Source: Albibacterium bauzanense (GTDB lineage Bacteria; Bacteroidota; Bacteroidia; Sphingobacteriales; Sphingobacteriaceae). Taken from it: a stretch of 64,000 nt of DNA. Within the stretch, counting starts at the first letter, position 1; each line of letters starts with the position of its first letter. The position numbers were made by a program, and so were the translations under genes. The stretch covers positions 62,001 through 126,000 of the forward strand of contig NZ_SMGO01000001.1 of NCBI RefSeq assembly GCF_004339765.1. The letters are read 5' to 3'. A model generated the notes under the pieces. It ran no database searches, was not told where the DNA came from, and saw only the letters and a list, made by a program, of their open reading frames with translations. This document shows positions 43,373 to 51,170 of this stretch, in pieces.

Positions 43373-45091
43373 TTATTTAAACCAATCGGCAACTTCCTCT
43401 TTACTTGGCATTGTAATATCAAGCTTCATTTTTTTGCGTAATCCGCCTAAATCATTGAAAACTTTGTTTGCATTGGCCGCTTTTAAAGCTTCGATCGTAT
43501 TTAAGCCCATTTTTTGCAGAACAGGAACCCAGGCTGTTGGGATACCTTCTTTTTCATAGTCTTCGACAGATGCAACTTTCGTGATTTTTTCTGGACGCAT
43601 TTGCGGAAAGAAAAGAACATCTTGTATACTTGCCTGGTTTGTCATTAACATGGCTAAGCGATCAATTCCAATTCCGATTCCTGAAGTAGGAGGCATGCCG
43701 TATTCCAGAGCACGTAAGAAATCATAGTCAATAAACATAGCCTCATCGTCTCCTCGTTCCATTAACTTTGATTGATCTTCGAATCTTGCTAGTTGATCAA
43801 TTGGATCATTTAACTCTGAATATGCATTTGCTAACTCTTTACCATTAATCATTAGTTCAAAACGTTCAACAAGACCTTCTTTACTACGATGTTTTTTAGT
43901 TAAAGGACTCATTTCTATTGGATAGTCGATAATGAATGTTGGTTGAATGTAATGCTGCTCACATTTTTCGCCAAATATTTCATCAATAAGTTTTCCTTTA
44001 CCCATGCTTTCGTCAGCTTCAATATGTAATTGCTTACATACATCACGAAGCTCTATTTCATCCATTTGACTTACATCAATTCCTGTATGTTCTTTGATTG
44101 CATCGTATATTGAAATCCTTTTATAAGGTGCTGCGAAATTGATTTCTTTATCGCCAACTTGTAAAGTAGTTTTTCCATTAGTGGCCATTGCTATGGTTTC
44201 GAATAACTTTTCAGTGATATCCATCATCCACAGATAATCTTTATAAGCTACATAGAATTCCAATACTGTGAATTCAGGGTTGTGAGTGCGATCCATTCCT
44301 TCATTTCTGAAGTTACGGCTAAATTCATATACCCAATCGAAACCCCCAACAATAAGGCGCTTTAAATACAGTTCGTTGGCTATACGTAAATATAAAGGAA
44401 TATCTAAAGCATTATGATGAGTGGTAAAAGGCTTGGCCGCTGCGCCGCCTGGGATACTTTGCAAAACTGGTGTATCTACTTCTAAAGCGCCTTCCTTATT
44501 TAAGAAGTCGCGAATCGCTGTTTTAATAGTTGATACCTTAATGAAAGTTTCTTTTACATGTGGGTTTACTACTAAGTCAACATATCGCTGACGATAGCGA
44601 AATTCAGGATCAGTTACAGCATCAAATGTTTTACCATCAGCAGATTTTACCACAGGCAGAGGCTTCAACGATTTAGATAAAACTGTAAGTTGCTCAGCAT
44701 GTATTGAAATGGTTCCTGTTTGTGTAGTAAACACAAATCCTTTGATTCCGATGATATCACCAATGTCGAGAAGTTTTTTGAAAACCGTGTTGTAGAGAGT
44801 TTTATCTTCGGTAGGAGAGAGCTCATCGCGGGTTAGATAAACTTGAACTCTTCCTGTTGAATCCTGTAATTCAATAAATGAAGCACTACCCATGATCCGG
44901 CGGCTCATCATCCTTCCTGCTATACTTATTGACTTAAAGTCTTCTGGGTGTTGTTCAAAATTTTCAGCAATTAATTTAGCAGTAGTATTAATATCATATG
45001 ATTCGGCCGGATAGGGATCTATACCTAAGTTTATTAAGGAATTAAGGGCTTCACGGCGTAATATTTCTTGTTCGGAAAGTAGAATACTCAT
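43373..45091 (-). CDS. lysS: Lysyl-tRNA synthetase (class II)
   Basis: Class II synthetase charging tRNA-Lys, about 572 aa from ATG 45091; longer than E. coli LysS (505 aa) because of a C-terminal extension (about residues 500-572, EKEGIPTAWVPVLQKMGLNT onward) that looks like a small helix-hairpin-helix tail. OB-fold anticodon domain: SIAGRMMSRRIMGSASFIEL (about 54-73). Motif 2: RNFRNEGMDRTHNPEFT. Motif 3: GIGIGIDRLAML (about 475-486). The longer frame to 45112 starts with a TTG inside the promoter, so the ATG is used. Confidence 0.96.
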   Translation of the reverse strand: MSILLSEQEILRREALNSLINLGIDPYPAESYDINTTAKLIAENFEQHPEDFKSISIAGRMMSRRIMGSASFIELQDSTGRVQVYLTRDELSPTEDKTLYNTVFKKLLDIGDIIGIKGFVFTTQTGTISIHAEQLTVLSKSLKPLPVVKSADGKTFDAVTDPEFRYRQRYVDLVVNPHVKETFIKVSTIKTAIRDFLNKEGALEVDTPVLQSIPGGAAAKPFTTHHNALDIPLYLRIANELYLKRLIVGGFDWVYEFSRNFRNEGMDRTHNPEFTVLEFYVAYKDYLWMMDITEKLFETIAMATNGKTTLQVGDKEINFAAPYKRISIYDAIKEHTGIDVSQMDEIELRDVCKQLHIEADESMGKGKLIDEIFGEKCEQHYIQPTFIIDYPIEMSPLTKKHRSKEGLVERFELMINGKELANAYSELNDPIDQLARFEDQSKLMERGDDEAMFIDYDFLRALEYGMPPTSGIGIGIDRLAMLMTNQASIQDVLFFPQMRPEKITKVASVEDYEKEGIPTAWVPVLQKMGLNTIEALKAANANKVFNDLGGLRKKMKLDITMPSKEEVADWFK

Positions 45092-45109
45092 TATAAAATC
45101 AAATTTGCG

Positions 45110-45117
45110 CAAAAATA
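45110..45117 (-). promoter_or_regulatory. lysS: -7 promoter element of lysS
   Basis: TATTTTTG on the minus strand (TAnnTTTG), predicting a leader of about 15 nt to ATG 45091. Confidence 0.45.
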
Positions 45118-45344
45118 CATATTTTAATCGTATTCATTCAAAATTCAGTATTTCCAGATTATAAATATGTCCTTCTAAAATATAATTCAAGATATTTTAG
45201 AATACTTGTAGCACTTGTTATTATTAATCGTTATTAGATGTAGTGAAACAAATTTTATGGGAAATTTTTAAAAAGGTGAACAAATCAAATCAATAATTTA
45301 TGGTGCTTTGATTAATTAAGCCGAATTTTGGCAAAGATTAAATT

Positions 45345-45983
45345 TTGAACAGTATACCAATTTCATTTGTGAGTGAGCCTGTTGTAATTTCTAGAGACCA
45401 GCATGTACCTAATCTTTTTTGGGCAATAAATGCGTGTGCCAGAAGTAATGATGAGCGTGCGAAAGAATTGATCTATCGAAAATTATACGGTTATATTAAT
45501 GCTGTTATTAGCCGCTATGTTAAGGATATACACGATACAGAAGAATTGGTCAATGAAACCTTTATAAAGGCTTTTAAAGCTATCCACACATTTTCTTATG
45601 CAGATATGGAAGAAAGTAAAGTAGAAAAATTTTTCTACGGATGGATAGGACGGATTGCAGCAAATCTTTCAATTGATCATTTAAGATCTAAGAAAAGGCT
45701 TCGAATAAAGGATGACAGCGTTTCAGAGGAGGAGCTAAGGAAGGTTTATGTTGCACCTGCTGATAATTTAGAAGTTCAGGATATATTGAAGCTGTTGAGT
45801 CAATTACCCGATGTGCAGCGAATTATTTTCAATTTATATGAAGTAGAAGGATTTAGTCATCAGGAGATAGCACAACAATTGAAAATTCCTGAAAGTACTT
45901 CAAGAACTTACCTGACTCGAGCAAAACAAAGATTAAGATTACTTTATAGCCAGTTAATGGAAATAAATAAAAGGAATAATTAA
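45345..45983 (+). CDS. ECF-type RNA polymerase sigma factor
   Basis: Sigma-70 family extracytoplasmic-function sigma factor of up to 212 aa. Region 2: RKLYGYINAVISRYVKD, then DTEELVNETFIKAFKAIHTF (about residues 67-86); region 4: LSQLPDVQRIIFNLYEVEGF and SHQEIAQQLKIPESTSRTYL (about 165-184), the helix-turn-helix that reads the -35. There is no ATG near the N-terminus: the frame opens with TTG at 45345, and GTG at 45369 is an alternative that fits better with the near-consensus -7 element at 45339-45347. It directs a stress or envelope regulon. The next gene, four bases later, encodes its likely anti-sigma factor. Confidence 0.9.
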   Translation: MNSIPISFVSEPVVISRDQHVPNLFWAINACARSNDERAKELIYRKLYGYINAVISRYVKDIHDTEELVNETFIKAFKAIHTFSYADMEESKVEKFFYGWIGRIAANLSIDHLRSKKRLRIKDDSVSEEELRKVYVAPADNLEVQDILKLLSQLPDVQRIIFNLYEVEGFSHQEIAQQLKIPESTSRTYLTRAKQRLRLLYSQLMEINKRNN

Positions 45984-45987
45984 GGTT

Positions 45988-47256
45988 ATGAAACCGGATA
46001 AAAATAAAGATATTACTAAGCATATTGCCGAAGTGCTGAAAGGGCATTCGCTTCCTTATGAAGAAGGCGCTTGGGAACGCTTTAAGGATTTTGAGACTAC
46101 AAAGAAAAGGAAAATTGTGTTATGGCCTTATTTTACTGGGGCTGCAGCTGCAGTAGTTTTGCTAGCGGTGTCTTTGTTTTTATTTACTGGAGAAAATAAG
46201 AATGAAAGCCAACAAGTAGTAAAACAAGATGTTACTAAAGATATTGTAGATACACCAGATAATGGTTTAACAGATAGTAGTGAACCTATAAATAGTGAAA
46301 GTTTGGTTTCTACTACAACTCAATCGAATTTAGTTGCCACGTTAAATAAGCGCCAAACTGAGAGTGCTGTTATTTCAAATAGTTTATCTGGTTCAAATTC
46401 ATTAGATATTGAACAGAGAGATTTGAATAGAACGGATCTATCTTCACCGTCTCTCTACCAAAGTGATACAAGTGGGTATAAAGAGGCCCAATCAATTGCT
46501 TCAACAGAGCCGAGTACTTCAAATAGTGTAACCCCAGTTCCAAAAGAGATATATACTTCGCCTCATATAGGCTCAGAACCATTAAGTCCGCATGTTGTAA
46601 ATATTGCAGATAATAAGAAGTGGGATTTTAGTGTGGAATTGTCGCCTAATATAAAGGATAAAGATGTGAATTTTGGCGGTGGAGTCGCTATTGCCTATAA
46701 TTTGAGTGATAAGATTTCGATTGGTTCGGGTGTATCTTATATGCAACTTGATGCACAGAGAGCACCAAATGGAATAGATATACCTGCAGAGTTTTCAACC
46801 CTGGACGGCTCTAAAAATAAATCTTTGAACACCATTAGCACATCATTGACAGGATTAGATATTCCTATTAACTTAAAAATGAATGTGGGAAATGCTATGT
46901 ATGTCAATGCAGGAGTCTCTGTATTCAGTGTGTTAAATGAATCACGTTATAATAATTTCGAAGAACGTATAGCTGTAACCGCACTTGCAAGTCCAGCATT
47001 TTCTCCTTCAGATAGTAGGAAGGAAAAAAGCGGGGTTGAAGCTCAGTCTCTCCATTCTCAAGAGGTGAACAGCAGTACTCCTTATGAGGGTAAGAATTTC
47101 ACTGGTTTCTTTAATTTCTCAGTTGGATATAAACTGCCGTTTCTCCCAAAGATGAACCTGGCAATTGAACCTTATTTTAAAATACCTATTGGTAGCCTTT
47201 CTGATCAGGACATGGATTTAAATAACGGTGGTTTTAAAATTAAAGCCAGTTTTTAG
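45988..47256 (+). CDS. Dual membrane-spanning anti-sigma factor-like protein (inner-membrane helix plus outer-membrane barrel)
   Basis: Protein of 422 aa with an unusual layout. Residues 1-43 are a charged cytoplasmic segment with the YEEGAWERFKDFE pattern common at the start of such proteins. Residues 44-66 form one transmembrane helix. Residues 67-210 are a low-complexity Ser/Thr/Asn/Gln-rich linker long enough to cross the periplasm. Residues 211-422 form an outer-membrane beta-barrel (VELSPNIKDKDVNFGGGVAI, ending in KIKASF). It lies four bases after the ECF sigma gene. This is the domain order of the Dma proteins reported in Bacteroides thetaiotaomicron, anti-sigma factors that touch both membranes. 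Sigma binding here is inferred from position. Its last four bases overlap the convergent peptidase gene. Confidence 0.82.
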   Translation: MKPDKNKDITKHIAEVLKGHSLPYEEGAWERFKDFETTKKRKIVLWPYFTGAAAAVVLLAVSLFLFTGENKNESQQVVKQDVTKDIVDTPDNGLTDSSEPINSESLVSTTTQSNLVATLNKRQTESAVISNSLSGSNSLDIEQRDLNRTDLSSPSLYQSDTSGYKEAQSIASTEPSTSNSVTPVPKEIYTSPHIGSEPLSPHVVNIADNKKWDFSVELSPNIKDKDVNFGGGVAIAYNLSDKISIGSGVSYMQLDAQRAPNGIDIPAEFSTLDGSKNKSLNTISTSLTGLDIPINLKMNVGNAMYVNAGVSVFSVLNESRYNNFEERIAVTALASPAFSPSDSRKEKSGVEAQSLHSQEVNSSTPYEGKNFTGFFNFSVGYKLPFLPKMNLAIEPYFKIPIGSLSDQDMDLNNGGFKIKASF

Positions 47257-49403
47257 TCTTTATAGCTGATTCCCATATTTTGGAACATAAAGGCCCATTT
47301 ATCTGCGGCTTCTTCTATGATTTTATCAGTTGGCTTCCCTGCACCATGTCCGGCGTTTGTTTCAATGCGAATCAATACAGGGTTTTCTCCTTGGTGATAT
47401 TCTTGTAGACGAGCTGCAAATTTAAAGGAGTGTGCCGGAACAACACGGTCATCATGATCAGCTGTTGTAATTAATGTTGCCGGATAAGAAACACCTTGTT
47501 TAATAGCATGATAAGGAGAATACTTAATCAAATACTCAAACATCTCCTTGGAGTCTTCTGCCGTGCCATAATCGAATGACCAACCTGCTCCTGCAGTAAA
47601 TTTATTGTATCGTAGCATATCGAGAACGCCGACAGCTGGTAGTGCTACTTTAAAGAGCTCTGGACGTTGCGCCATTGCAGCTCCGACTAATAAACCACCA
47701 TTTGAACCTCCTGCGATTGCAAGCTTTTCTGAAGAAGTATATTTATTTTCAATTAAGTATTCAGCAGCAGCTATGAAGTCATCAAAAACATTCTGCTTCT
47801 GCATTTTTGTGCCTGCGACATGCCATTTTTCACCGTATTCACCACCACCACGAATATTTGCTACTGCATATACTCCTCCTTGTTCGAGTAGAATAATATT
47901 AGAGACGCTAAATGTAGGAGTGAGGCTAACATTGAAGCCCCCGTATCCGTATAATAGGGTTGGATTATGTCCATTTAATTCAATACCTTTTTTGTATGTG
48001 ATAATCATTGGAATCTTTGTGCCATCTTTTGATTCGTAGAAAACCTGCTCGGATTCATACAGTGATGGATCAAAATCTACCCCAGCCTTTTTATATTCAG
48101 AAGACTCGCCATTATTGATGTTATATTTAAAAATAGTAGGCGGGTATATATGAGATGTAAAGCTATAATATAGTTCTGTTTCGTTTTCTTTTGCCGAAAA
48201 ACCGGATGCAGTTCCAACTGCGGGTAATTCGATGTTACGTTCTAGCTTTCCTGAATAATCGTACTGTTGTACAAGCGATGTGGCATCTTTTAAATAGTTA
48301 GCAAATATTTTTCCTCCACCCGTACTAACATTTAATACATCTTCAGTTTCTGGGATAATATCTTTCCAATTTTCAATACCAAGGTTATCAATACTTGTAC
48401 TTACAACACGATAATTTGGAGCATTCAAATTAGTGTAAATAAACAATGTTTCTCCTTGATTATCCAGAACATAGTATTCTTGTTCAAAATTATTAATGAT
48501 ATTGATAATGGGAGAGTCCGGTTTTGATAGATCTTGAATGTATAATTCATTGCCGCTCGTGGTATTGGCCGCAGTAATTATTAGAAAACGTTCATCTTCT
48601 GTTAATGTGGCATCAATGTATCTTCGTTTAGTTTTATCTCCTCCAAAAATCAATTCATCTTCACTTTGAGGAGTTCCTAATTTGTGGAAATAAAGTTTAT
48701 GATATTGTGTTAGACCTGATAAAGTACTACCTTCTTTCGGTTTATCATAACTGCTATAGTAAAAGCCTTCGTTGCCTTTCCAAGCTAATCCTGTGAATTT
48801 TAAATCGACAAGGGTATCTCCAATTATTTTATTTTCTATGGCATTAAGTATGATTGCCTTTCTCCAGTCAGATCCGCCTTCTGAGATTTGATAGGCAGCT
48901 AAGCTGCCATCTTTTGAAAAGGAGATGCCTGCTAATGAAGTAGTTCCTTCGGCAGAAAATTTATTTGGATCTAAGAATACTTTAGCATTCTCTTCTCCTT
49001 TTTGACGATAGAGTACATATTGATTCTGTAATCCATCATTTTTAGAGAAGTAGGTGAAATCGCCTTCTTTGTAGGGAGCAGTAAATTTTTCATAGTTCCA
49101 GAGATTTTCTAATCGATTCTTTATTGCATTTCGATAAGGTATCTGTGATAAATAGTTTTTAGTAACTTCATTTTCTTGAATAACCCACGCTTTGGTATCT
49201 TCGGCCATATCATCTTCTAACCAACGGTATGGATCTGTAACTTGAGTGCCAAAATAAGTATCTATAGTCTCAGTCTTTTTTGTATCTGGATAAGGCATTA
49301 TGCTAATATCTTTATTAGGGTTAATTATCTCGGAAGTTGGATTTTCATTATTACAGGCTACCAGTAAGGTTGCACAAAGTAATATTCTTGTAGTCGTTTT
49401 CAT
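47253..49403 (-). CDS. Prolyl oligopeptidase family serine peptidase (S9), lipoprotein
   Basis: Serine peptidase cleaving short peptides after proline, 716 aa. Lipoprotein signal with lipobox LLVAC (Cys about 17). N-terminal cap (KKTETIDTYFGTQVTDPYRW, about 41-60), beta-propeller (about 110-430), then the catalytic alpha/beta-hydrolase domain with AIAGGSNGGLLVG (Ser about 567), DHDDRVVPAHS (Asp about 651) and NAGHGAGKP (His about 691). Export makes it a periplasmic or surface peptidase rather than the cytoplasmic form. Single gene, convergent with the anti-sigma-like gene and overlapping it by four bases. Confidence 0.95.
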   Translation of the reverse strand: MKTTTRILLCATLLVACNNENPTSEIINPNKDISIMPYPDTKKTETIDTYFGTQVTDPYRWLEDDMAEDTKAWVIQENEVTKNYLSQIPYRNAIKNRLENLWNYEKFTAPYKEGDFTYFSKNDGLQNQYVLYRQKGEENAKVFLDPNKFSAEGTTSLAGISFSKDGSLAAYQISEGGSDWRKAIILNAIENKIIGDTLVDLKFTGLAWKGNEGFYYSSYDKPKEGSTLSGLTQYHKLYFHKLGTPQSEDELIFGGDKTKRRYIDATLTEDERFLIITAANTTSGNELYIQDLSKPDSPIINIINNFEQEYYVLDNQGETLFIYTNLNAPNYRVVSTSIDNLGIENWKDIIPETEDVLNVSTGGGKIFANYLKDATSLVQQYDYSGKLERNIELPAVGTASGFSAKENETELYYSFTSHIYPPTIFKYNINNGESSEYKKAGVDFDPSLYESEQVFYESKDGTKIPMIITYKKGIELNGHNPTLLYGYGGFNVSLTPTFSVSNIILLEQGGVYAVANIRGGGEYGEKWHVAGTKMQKQNVFDDFIAAAEYLIENKYTSSEKLAIAGGSNGGLLVGAAMAQRPELFKVALPAVGVLDMLRYNKFTAGAGWSFDYGTAEDSKEMFEYLIKYSPYHAIKQGVSYPATLITTADHDDRVVPAHSFKFAARLQEYHQGENPVLIRIETNAGHGAGKPTDKIIEEAADKWAFMFQNMGISYKD

Positions 49404-49449
49404 CTATGCTCTTGCTTTAATCTTAGCAAATTTAATTGAATATCTTGAA

Positions 49450-49479
49450 TTGCAAAAACAGCATCTTTTTGTAAGTTTG
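49450..49479 (+). promoter_or_regulatory. lpxH: Promoter of lpxH, ending five bases before the ATG
   Basis: TTG at 49450-49452, 19-base spacer, TAAGTTTG at 49472-49479. The ATG starts at 49485, leaving room for at most about 0-4 nt of leader. Confidence 0.6.
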
Positions 49480-49484
49480 TTTTT

Positions 49485-50240
49485 ATGATAAAAGCCGGAA
49501 AACTTTATTTCGCATCTGATTTTCATTTGGGTGTGCCTTCTTATGAAAGTAGTCTACAAAGGGAGAAGCGAATTATTGATTGGCTCGAATATATAAAGCA
49601 TGATGCTGCCGAAGTTTTTTTGATGGGAGATGTTTTTGATTTTTGGTTTGAATATAAGCATGTTATTCCTAAAGGGTACATTCGTTTCTTGGCAAAATTG
49701 GCAGAACTTGTATCAATGGGGATAAAGGTTACACTTTTTAAGGGAAACCATGATATGTGGATGTTTGGCTATTTGGAAAAAGAGATTGGTGTGAAGATTG
49801 TGTCGGATGAGCTCATATTAATGCATAGTGGTAAACGATTCTATTTGCATCATGGAGATGGGTTAGGACCTGGAGATAAAAAGTACAAGATTTTAAAGAA
49901 AATATTTAGAAGCAGATTGAGCCAATGGCTATTCTCCTGGCTGCATCCTAATATAGGAATGGCTATTGCCGAAATGTGGTCTAAAAACAGCAGGATAGCT
50001 AATAATAAAAAAGAAGAATTTAGAAGTGAAGATGAAGAGTGGTTGGTTGGCTTCTCAAAGGAAAAATTAAAGACAGAGCATTTTGATTACTTTATTTATG
50101 GCCATCGGCATTTGCCTTTATCGATTGACTTAGGAAAAGGAAGCCTTTATATCAATTTAGGCGAGTGGATTAATTATAACAGTTATGCCGTCTTTGACGG
50201 AAGAGATTTAGAATTAAAATATTGGGGTAAGCTTTTATAG
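49485..50240 (+). CDS. lpxH: UDP-2,3-diacylglucosamine diphosphatase
   Basis: Peripheral-membrane metallophosphoesterase of the lipid A pathway that hydrolyses UDP-2,3-diacylglucosamine to lipid X, 251 aa. The calcineurin-like motifs are in order: ASDFHLG (9-15), LMGDVFDFWFEY (about 45-56), FKGNHDMWMFG (about 85-95), and later LHHGDGLGPGD and YGHRHLP (about 206-212). The Bacteroidota version differs from E. coli LpxH in its C-terminal half, but the DFWFEY and GHRHLP context is typical. Monocistronic, with a consensus promoter that abuts the start codon. Convergent with the DUF4397 gene. Confidence 0.9.
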   Translation: MIKAGKLYFASDFHLGVPSYESSLQREKRIIDWLEYIKHDAAEVFLMGDVFDFWFEYKHVIPKGYIRFLAKLAELVSMGIKVTLFKGNHDMWMFGYLEKEIGVKIVSDELILMHSGKRFYLHHGDGLGPGDKKYKILKKIFRSRLSQWLFSWLHPNIGMAIAEMWSKNSRIANNKKEEFRSEDEEWLVGFSKEKLKTEHFDYFIYGHRHLPLSIDLGKGSLYINLGEWINYNSYAVFDGRDLELKYWGKLL

Positions 50241-50271
50241 TTATTTGAACTTACACCAATATTTATTCTAA

Positions 50272-50997
50272 TTAATTGTTATGATTTAGAATATCATAAC
50301 CAAATTCTTCTTCTTCAACATCTGTACTAATTAAACCTTTTGCCCAAATAGTATATATGTTACCATCTTTTAACTCTAAATCAACTGGTAGGTTGACTGA
50401 ATTTCCACTGTGTGATTTGATGGTAGCTTCATAGTTGCCAGCGTCTACTTCCTGAAAACTTGTGTACTCATTGAATTTTTTGTCACTTGCTAAGGTTGTA
50501 GTTTGGGAAATGTTAAAATCAAGTGCTGGTGCATCTGGACTTAAATTTACAAAACGTATTTTCGCTTTACCTTCTACTGGTTTTGTTAGGTCATCATCGA
50601 TTAATAGGGAAGTAAGAGACTCCTTTTTTCCACTTATAAATAGACTGTAATAGTTCCCACTTGTTAATTTTAACTCCACTTCATGAAGTGGGGTAATGAA
50701 ATTATTTTTTTCATAAATTCTCGCTAAACGGGATCCCGAAAATGCTCTGAAGTAAGGAATTCTTTTTCCATATACAAACTCTGGTCCGCTGGGATCCAGT
50801 ATTCTTTGATTATCTAAAACAAAATCAAACGCAGGAGAGTTTGGAGATGCATGAATTACTGTAATGGCAGAAACAATAGAGCCAGTGTCTGGACCTGAAT
50901 CTTTTAAGCAGGAACTTAGCGAAAATGATATTAAGGCAAATAGCAAGAGCATTATTGAGGATGCCTTTGACGATTTAATTTTGAAAGCAGTTTTCAT
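50272..50997 (-). CDS. DUF4397 domain-containing lipoprotein
   Basis: Lipoprotein of 241 aa with lipobox SLSSC (Cys about 30) after a hydrophobic stretch. Two repeats of the DUF4397 beta-sandwich are visible: VIHASPNSPAFDFVLD (about residues 48-63) and RFVNLSPDAPALDFNI (about 148-163), each followed by a Tyr-rich strand (YFRAFSGSRL; YTSFQEVDAG). The domain is found in surface lipoproteins across bacteria and its ligand is unknown. Single gene, divergent from ftsK. Confidence 0.88.
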   Translation of the reverse strand: MKTAFKIKSSKASSIMLLLFALISFSLSSCLKDSGPDTGSIVSAITVIHASPNSPAFDFVLDNQRILDPSGPEFVYGKRIPYFRAFSGSRLARIYEKNNFITPLHEVELKLTSGNYYSLFISGKKESLTSLLIDDDLTKPVEGKAKIRFVNLSPDAPALDFNISQTTTLASDKKFNEYTSFQEVDAGNYEATIKSHSGNSVNLPVDLELKDGNIYTIWAKGLISTDVEEEEFGYDILNHNN

Positions 50998-51139
50998 ATA
51001 ATATTGATCTAGATATTAGTGTTTGCTTATTGCAATTTACAACTATTCAAGTAGAACGTCCTATTTAAATATCATGCTACAATTTTTTAAAATATTCAGT
51101 CCATGAATCATGAGTTCATAGAAATCATCAAAATTTCCG

Positions 51140-51147
51140 TAAGTTTG
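51140..51147 (+). promoter_or_regulatory. ftsK: -7 promoter element of ftsK
   Basis: TAAGTTTG, TAnnTTTG match, giving a leader of about 20 nt to ATG 51171. No clear -33. Confidence 0.4.
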
Positions 51148-51170
51148 TCTAAACGAACAATGTCCTATAA

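Noticed and set aside
47605-48039. 144-codon frame antisense to the prolyl oligopeptidase gene
   Set aside because: Lies wholly inside a well-supported S9 peptidase gene; composition is Pro/Ser-rich as expected of an opposite-frame shadow and no start context is seen.
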